From: Molanna angustata
Taxonomy: Eukaryota; Arthropoda; Insecta; Trichoptera; Molannidae
Length of the DNA stretch: 64,000 nt
Direction of reading: 5' to 3'
Assembly (NCBI GenBank): GCA_963576475.1
Contig: OY754964.1
Location: forward strand, 8,967,986 to 9,031,985
Below the pieces are notes generated by a model. That model did no database searches, was not told the origin of the DNA, and was given only the letters and a program-made list of their open reading frames with translations. The position numbers and the translations under genes are program-made. Positions 58,653-64,000 of this stretch are shown one piece after another (the first letter of the stretch is position 1; the number at the start of each line of letters is the position of its first letter).

Positions 58653-59412
58653 GTGATTTTACAAAAAAAAAAAAATTCTTTAAAATGTAGACGTGATGTT
58701 ATTTTGAAAGGTACTCCTAAAACATCGCAATAAATAAATGTCTAATATCCGAGCAGACGGACGTTTCGATTGTCCAATTCAAGATCAACTCTGTCCGAAA
58801 TCCAGTTTGTTGTATATTTTTGAAGTGTAGTTGGCAGTCCTGTAGTAGTTCTTTGGTTAAAATGTAATGTAATGTCAGATAGGTCTGTACGAAATAAAAT
58901 AGCCAGAGCTGATCTTTATTAGCCAAAGTCGTGACCGGTCTTTGCTACCGACCTCGACCTCTTCCTCCGTAACTGGCACACTTTGTCTTTATATCATTTT
59001 GAGCATAGAACCGAAGCATCACCGCTCGTTGGCTCCTAAATCGTGAATCAGTTTTGGAGACTGCCATGAAACAGCAGTCAACTATAGATAGCTACATAAC
59101 CATAAAGTACCCACTTCAAAAGATGAATTATCTTTGGCCTGTTTTTAGTTAACATTAATTAGGTGGTATTAACCACCTATCATGTTTCACAATATGAAAT
59201 AAAATAAAAACACTAAAATAATAATAAAATAAACTTATATTGCGCCGTTGTATAGTAACAAGATCATTCTAAAGTCGTTCTTGCTTATTTATCGGCTGTA
59301 CTACACAATATTTGTATAGTAGATAGAGTTATCTAAAAACATCTTAATAAATATCACATTTATCAAAATACACAGAATGCATATTTGGGTTTTTAACTTT
59401 TTTTTCTGTTAG
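58653..59412. other. Mixed stretch, nothing identified
   Basis: A moderately GC-rich block at 58930-59090 (CGTGACCGGTCTTTGCTACC) has no recognisable motif. Nothing else supported. Confidence 0.35.
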
Positions 59413-59450
59413 GCACCGGCTTAGAATAGTGCTTTCACTCTTTTATATGA
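59413..59450 (+). repeat. Dispersed repeat F, copy 2
   Basis: AGGCACCGGCTTAGAATAGT then GCTTTCACTCTTTT matches 25003-25040. Confidence 0.5.
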
Positions 59451-59929
59451 TGTCATGAAAACCATCTCCCCACTTCATCATTTCCTCGTACCCCTAGTCC
59501 CTCTCCCACTACCTTTCCTTATATCCTTATTTTTTTTAAACAATTTATGTTTACATTCTCACAATATAAAATTACTTCTTAGGTGAAAACCTATTATAAG
59601 TTTTATTATTAAAATAACCTATTATTTAGTATTTTTTGGTATATTGAAACATATTTTTCAATCAAATGATTTATTTTATTGAAATAAAAAAATATTGAAA
59701 TAATAACCAAAAATGACTGTCGAATATTTTATGATTGCATTTATATACGCATACATTGGATTGTATACCTTCTGGGTGTCAATGATATTTTTTGACAATT
59801 CAATATCTCAATAAAGACGAGGTTTACGAACCGTAAACCTTACTATGGCGTTAGAAAAATATTTCTTCTCACTTCCAAAGATGGCGATGGTATTATCAGC
59901 TTATTTTCAAGCACTTGGATATTGATGAG

Positions 59930-60345
59930 GAATATAATCTATCCTCTCAGAACACGGGTTGCCTCGTGCAATTACTGAAATAACGCTCAGTATCCCAGTA
60001 CACAATGCTTCATTTTTCACCACATCTTTCTCCGTACAAGCAGCTCGTATTTGCCTACCGCAACTTCGAGTTTCATTAACCCTTGCCACTTTCAAAAGAA
60101 ATCTGAGGAATCTTAAACGTATGTCCTTATCCTGTCCTTGTCCGCCCCTCCCCCCCCCTATCCCCACCGTGTGTTTATGTTTTATATGTAATTATATTTT
60201 TATTAAATGTTTTATTCATATAAATTGTTGTTACGTATCATAAATACAATATTCTTCACCAAATTAATATGGTTGGTTGGAATATATTATTGCCAATATA
60301 TTATTAATATTTATTGGCAATAAGCCCGCCATTGTGCGCATCTGC
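59930..60345 (+). mobile_element. LINE C-terminus with shared 3' tail
   Basis: Frame 59959-60243: LPRAITEITLSIPVHNASFF, TTSFSVQAARICLPQLRVSL, then TFKRNLRNL. This is the conserved end of insect LINE reverse transcriptases (compare 39205-39411). A C-rich stretch follows, then the tail GGTTGGTTGGAATATATTAT...GCAATAAGCCCGCCATTGTG and AAATAAATTAATAAATAA. The tail carries a local expansion (TTGCCAATATATTATTAATA). Confidence 0.7.
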
Positions 60346-60397
60346 TCAAAAAGAATTAAATAAATTAATAAATAATATAGAAGTTTTAATAATTGGA

Positions 60398-60526
60398 TTG
60401 ACAAGGGAACTCATAACACGCATAATTCGTGAACATTTCGCAAACGTAAACTAGCCGATGACAGGTTGAAAATCCTATGGGTGAATTAATTTACCGGTTT
60501 TCTTATAATATTCCCTATTGAGACAT
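60398..60526 (-). mobile_element. TIR MITE family A, inverted copy
   Basis: Inverted interior (GACAAGGGAACTCATAACAC, TAAACTAGCCGATGACAGGT), then a terminus GGTTTTCTTATAATATTCCC then TATTGAGACATTA. Inverted interior followed by the same outward terminus confirms that both ends of the family are inverted repeats. Confidence 0.65.
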
Positions 60527-60541
60527 TAAAAGTGAGTAAAC
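60527..60541. repeat. 15-bp target site duplication, left
   Basis: TAAAAGTGAGTAAAC, repeated exactly at 60858-60872 on the other side of the GC-rich insert. Confidence 0.65.
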
Positions 60542-60857
60542 TTGAGAGTTGGCCCACCACCACCCAGACTCGCTTTAGGAGATGAAGTCTCCTATTCGAG
60601 TCCACTGAATACGCCAGCAAAAGGCGCACTTAAAAAGTGTGCCGCGTATAGGTGCGTGTGGGTGACCTTCAGGTTGCAGCTCAAGAGCAGCCCGCAGGTC
60701 ACACGACACATGCATCCTTTCGGTCACCAGAAGGGCGACCTCCAGGATGCACACACCCCAAGATCAGTTTACCCTCAAAGACCCACAATTTTTTTTTTTT
60801 TTTTTTCTTTTTTTTTTCTTTTTTTTTTCTCTTTTTTTTTTTCTTTTCTTTCGTGAG
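60542..60857. mobile_element. GC-rich insert with T/C tract and 15-bp duplication
   Basis: A block of about 245 bp (GGCCCACCACCACCCAGACT, GGAGATGAAGTCTCCTATTC, AGCAGCCCGCAGGTCACACG) far richer in GC than its flanks, followed by a T-rich then (T)nC tract at 60788-60850. The 15-bp direct repeats on both sides argue for target-primed insertion. TATTCGAGTCC at 60593 is close to a Pol III B box, and a T-run is a Pol III stop, so it may derive from a Pol III transcript. Two overlapping plus frames of 72 and 104 codons lack recognisable motifs. Confidence 0.55.
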
Positions 60858-61206
60858 TAAAAGTGAGTAAACTAATACATTATTATTCCCGTTTCTTTTC
60901 TATTGGAAGAAGCATCACAGAAAATACAACAAAGCGTTATTTTCAATAGCTTTTATAAGCCACTGATTTGAATCAAACATTTCCGGATATTTTAGACTAA
61001 AAACCCCTCCTCAATAACTATCTGTTCATACCATAAACAATATCTGATAATGTAGTAAATTAGTCAAGTACCAATGTACGCAGCTACGAGTAAACAAATT
61101 CTGATACTGGATCAAAACCTGTAGTTTCATCTGGTCTTTGGTAATTATGTTTCAATAGGGCCTAAACGGTGTAACGATGTATTTGTACTGTACATGCTGG
61201 ATGCAT
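60857..61206 (+). repeat. 350-bp direct duplication, copy 1
   Basis: From GAGTAAACTAATACATTATT to GTATTTGTACTGTACATGC. Copy 2 starts at 61207 and is split by a LINE. The copies look nearly identical; GTAACGATG here against GTACCGATG in copy 2 is the only internal change I see. Confidence 0.9.
60858..60872. repeat. 15-bp target site duplication, right
   Basis: TAAAAGTGAGTAAAC, identical to 60527-60541. Confidence 0.65.
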
Positions 61207-61489
61207 GTAAAAATGAGTAAACTAATACATTATTATTCCCGTTTCTTTTCTATTGGAAGAAGCATCACAGAAAATACAACAAAGCGTTATTTTCAATAGC
61301 TTTTATAAGCCACTGATTTGAATCAAACATTTCCGGATATTTTAGACTAAAAACCCCTCCTCAATAACTATCTGTTCATACCATAAACAATATCTGATAA
61401 TGTAGTAAATTAGTCAAGTACCAATGTACGCAGCTACGAGTAAACAAATTCTGATACTGGATCAAAACCTGTAGTTTCATCTGGTCTTT
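61207..61489 (+). repeat. 350-bp direct duplication, copy 2, first part
   Basis: Identical in order to 60857-61140, ending CATCTGGTCTTT where the LINE begins. The remainder resumes at 62625. Confidence 0.9.
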
Positions 61490-62624
61490 TTTTTTTTTTG
61501 TTTAAGGCAATTCACCCTGTAAAGAGTGCTATGTGCCAATTATTTCGTGTCAAAGGAGAAAAATTAATTTTTTTATAAATTTATGTCATTCAATGAAAGG
61601 AATTTTGAAATAACGGACAGTACACGTGAATTATTAAGAGACAAAAGATGTTGGATATTAAGTGGAGATTGGTGAGTGATTTTAATTAATTGTTTGTATA
61701 TATTTTTGAAGGCGGAATTATTTTTACAGTTAAAAAATACATGATCAATTGTCTCATCCTCATCACCACACTGGCAAAGTGGGCTATTTAGAACTCTAAT
61801 TCTATACAGATGGGAGGCAATTGAACAATGGCCAATTCTCATTCTAGAAATACATGATATTAATCGTTTAGATATGTTTCTATTATAAAACCATGGTTTA
61901 GAGGAAATTTTTTGTTGGATACCTGCATGATAAGCACCCTTATATTTTTTTGTTTTGTACCAATTTTCATCCCATTTGAAAAGCATATTTGATTTAAGGC
62001 GGGGTAAAAGATCTGAGATTGGGATAATAAAGTAATCTGGAATTGTGCCCGAAGTAGTTCCCAATTTCGCAAGTTCATCAGCCTTTTCATTGCCCTCAAT
62101 CCCAAGATGTCCAGGGACCCATGATAGAACTATGTCAAATTCATCGTTTTTTAGATAATATAGAAAACTTTTAATGGAACATGTGATTCTGTCCTCTGGA
62201 TAATTTAGAGGATTGGATGAAATTTTTTGAAGAGCACTACGGGAATCTGTACATATTAGGGCGCGGTTGATATTTTGCGATCGAGTAAGAGCCAAAGCTT
62301 GGTTGATCGCAAAGCTTTCGGCTGTGAAAATGGACACTTCATTTGGCAATTTGTAAGAAACATTAATGCCGAAATCAGGAATGTGAACCGAAGCACCACA
62401 GTTCTGATTTTCAGATTTGGATCCATCTGTATATATGAGGGTATATTCCGGGAATTTGGAATTAGCAATTTGTGTAAATTTTGTGTTTATATTAAGTGTA
62501 TTTGAACTATTATATTTTTTATCTAGCCCGAACGCTGAAATTTCGACATTTGGAATATAGTTTAAAGATTCAAATGGGGAATTGTATATTGGAAGTTTAT
62601 TTTCTTTTTGTAGGTTTTGTAATT
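61490..62624 (-). mobile_element. 5'-truncated I-superfamily LINE with poly(A) and target duplication
   Basis: The insertion is in copy 2 of the 350-bp duplication. TCTGGTCTTT is repeated at 61480-61489 and 62625-62634. A T-run at the left end is the inverted poly(A) tail. The body is one open frame (described separately) plus a 3' UTR of about 70 bp. Truncation falls inside the ORF at 62624. Confidence 0.9.
61573..62622 (-). CDS. LINE ORF2 C-terminus: RNase H domain and CCHC motif, 5'-truncated but open
   Basis: An uninterrupted frame of 349 residues runs from the truncation point to the stop at 61573. The RNase H catalytic residues are all visible: Asp66 in IYTDGSKS, Glu102 in FTAESFA, Asp126 in CTDSRSAL, and Asp182 in WVPGHLGIEGNEKADELAK, with the His of PGH before it. 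In LINEs this domain degrades the RNA strand during target-primed reverse transcription. A Cys-Cys-His-Cys motif (LCQCGDEDETIDHVFFNC) follows near the C-end. The presence of RNase H places it in the I superfamily (I, R1, LOA or RNase H-bearing Jockey relatives); I cannot choose. Reverse transcriptase and endonuclease are missing, so it cannot move alone. The intact frame and clear target duplication imply recent insertion. Confidence 0.9.
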   Translation of the reverse strand, partial: LQNLQKENKLPIYNSPFESLNYIPNVEISAFGLDKKYNSSNTLNINTKFTQIANSKFPEYTLIYTDGSKSENQNCGASVHIPDFGINVSYKLPNEVSIFTAESFAINQALALTRSQNINRALICTDSRSALQKISSNPLNYPEDRITCSIKSFLYYLKNDEFDIVLSWVPGHLGIEGNEKADELAKLGTTSGTIPDYFIIPISDLLPRLKSNMLFKWDENWYKTKKYKGAYHAGIQQKISSKPWFYNRNISKRLISCISRMRIGHCSIASHLYRIRVLNSPLCQCGDEDETIDHVFFNCKNNSAFKNIYKQLIKITHQSPLNIQHLLSLNNSRVLSVISKFLSLNDINL

Positions 62625-62697
62625 TCTGGTCTTTGGTAATTATGTTTCAATAGGGCCTAAACGGTGTACCGATGTATTTGTACTGTACATGCATCCA
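62625..62697 (+). repeat. 350-bp direct duplication, copy 2, remainder
   Basis: TCTGGTCTTTGGTAATTATG through AGGGCCTAAACGGTGTACCG to GTACTGTACATGCA, continuing copy 2 after the LINE. Confidence 0.85.
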
Positions 62698-63439
62698 ATA
62701 TACGAACGGTGCCCCAAGGCACTTTTGCTCAATACGAGATAAATAATAAAAGAATGATCCAAATAAAAATTCGATAAGATCGAGCATCCCTACTATGAGT
62801 ATATAATAAATCCGGTTACGTCTATAAGAGAAATATACGTACTAACAATCATAACTCGTAAAAATATTATCGCGGCGTATCAAATTATTATGAAAAGTAT
62901 AAATACGTCATTATTGGTTTACAGCGTTTGTACAATAAAGCACAGTGTTGTTAATAGATATCTCCGGTTTTTTTATCATTTTTTACAGATATTAAAAATT
63001 ACAAATAAAATGTTAAAGGAAACAATTCAATATTACTGCCCCATTGAAAGTGCGGACACTTGTGTGTGAGGCAAGAAAAAGTATATCGTACCTAAATATA
63101 TGATACAAAATATAGTATTTTATTTTTATTACTTTTAAGCTAACGAATAAAACAAATTGAAAAAAAAAACATAATTACTCACAAATGAGAGATTTGACGT
63201 TTGTTGTAGAAAATTTTCCATTAAAATGGACAACAAACTTCAAATTCTACACAAAAAATAGCGCTTGGCGATAACGAACAGCGTTTTCAATTTGACTCAG
63301 GGGTGATAGATATCTCATGTGAAAACAGTATTGAGACGCAATGAACTAATCATACTTTTTATTTTATTATATTATATCCCTTACTTATAAGATTGAAACT
63401 TGCATGTTTTCCAAATAAATAAACAAAAAAAAAAACTAA
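62698..63439. other. AT-rich stretch, possibly LTR-like
   Basis: Includes AAGTATAAATACG (TATA-like, about 62893) and TTTGTACAATAAAGCACAG (polyadenylation-like, about 62928), which could belong to a degraded LTR. No paired LTR or primer site is visible. Otherwise nothing identified. Confidence 0.25.
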
Positions 63440-63665
63440 AACTATATTGTTCCAGAATATTCCTCCTACATTCTCCCGTTCTCTCCTTCCTTTCCTATGG
63501 CCATGGCCAATTTTATTATTATTTTTTTTTTTCTTCTTTATATTTTTTTAATCTTTAGAGACTTCACGTTGCTAGGGTTGGTAGAAGTTATTTCCTTTTA
63601 GAAATAAACCCGCCTTTGTACACTTGCTGTACCTACATGAAGATTAAATAAATAAATAAACATTT
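63440..63665 (+). mobile_element. LINE 3' UTR and shared tail
   Basis: A pyrimidine-rich segment (CTACATTCTCCCGTTCTCTC) leads to GGGTTGGTAGAAGTTATTTC then AAATAAACCCGCCTTTGTAC and AAATAAATAAATAAA. Same tail family as 60268-60345. Confidence 0.5.
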
Positions 63666-63759
63666 TATTTGTTTTTAGAAATAAGGTTAAAAAATATGAT
63701 TTTGGTCTAAGCCATGAAATGTTAATTTTCATGGTATATGATATATGCGTTGAAGAATT

Positions 63760-63892
63760 TTAATTATAATTACAACTCACGCAATTATTGCTTCAAAAGC
63801 TTCTATAAAACACTGGTTAGTTAAAAGAAATTGCCATACGGCAATAATTTAGCCTTTTTACGCTGGGTGCAAGGAATGGTTCACAAATAATA
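63760..63892 (+). mobile_element. SINE tail (family B), diverged
   Basis: AACTCACGCAATTATTGCTT, AAACACTGGTTAGTTAAAAG, AAATTGCCATACGGCAATAA and GCTGGGTGCAAGGAATGGTT keep the family B order. Confidence 0.6.
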
Positions 63893-63975
63893 TAAATAAT
63901 AAGTTTGCTTGCTTTGGTTTTCAGTTATATCATGTGAAAATAAATCACAAATAGCCACGTCTGTTAAAGTCTTAT

Positions 63976-64000
63976 AAGGTTGGAAGAGAGAACCGAACGC
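63976..64000 (-). mobile_element. RTE-like LINE 3' tail (family E), cut by window end
   Basis: The minus strand reads GCGTTCGGTTCTCTCTTCCA, matching CTCGGTTCTCTCTGCC in other copies. It continues beyond the window. Confidence 0.45.

Noticed and set aside
62698..62970. Solo LTR
   Set aside because: TATA-like and AATAAA-like words are present, but there are no TG/CA termini pair, flanking duplication or second LTR that I can define.

Overview
The window is AT-rich, repeat-dominated nuclear DNA from an animal, most likely an insect and probably a moth or butterfly. This is inferred from several things: frequent GTAGGTACCTAC-type words (for example near 27221 and 50545), many 5'-truncated non-LTR retrotransposon 3' ends, tRNA-headed SINEs, hAT, Helitron-like and Penelope-like remnants, and a spliced-type exon ending in GTAAGT. 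There are no bacterial operons, no CRISPR array and no convincing rRNA or functional tRNA gene.

Only one host gene is well supported. It is a large coding exon on the minus strand (24300 down to 22738, 521 codons) that ends in a perfect splice donor. I do not recognise the protein. Its 3' continuation must lie at lower coordinates or outside the window. A decayed RTE-like reverse transcriptase lies just downstream, in what would be its first intron, on the opposite strand.

Layout: 0.3-1.8 kb holds a non-autonomous hAT element with a perfect 8-bp target duplication and an internal array of thirteen 81-bp repeats. 3-5 kb has degraded MITE and LINE debris. 7-9 kb has a SINE, a strong 33-bp inverted repeat and a Jockey/CR1-like LINE end. 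11-17 kb has many copies of one RTE-like 3' end and a 430-bp repeat that recurs at 48.6 kb. 20-25 kb has a small MITE, the RTE-like LINE and the host exon. 25-32 kb is a dense mosaic of SINEs (one nested inside another), RTE-like ends and a TIR MITE. 34.5-35.5 kb is an unbroken (TTTTA)n of about 205 units. 36-48 kb has more LINE ends and SINEs, a 324-bp tandem duplication and a Penelope-like GIY-YIG remnant. 51-54 kb has RTE-like C-terminal fragments and a long (TAAA)n tract. 57-58.6 kb has a Helitron-like element and a LINE tail. 59.9-62.7 kb is a layered insertion site: a MITE, a GC-rich insert with a 15-bp duplication, a 350-bp segmental duplication, and an RNase H-bearing LINE inserted into the second copy with a 10-bp target duplication.

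Apart from the exon at 22.7-24.3 kb, nearly every open frame is either a transposon relic or chance. Long stretches (for example 5.0-7.2, 8.8-11, 17.2-20.1, 43-44.5 and 54-55.8 kb) show nothing I can name. Element names and clades are given from motifs read by eye and need a library search to settle.
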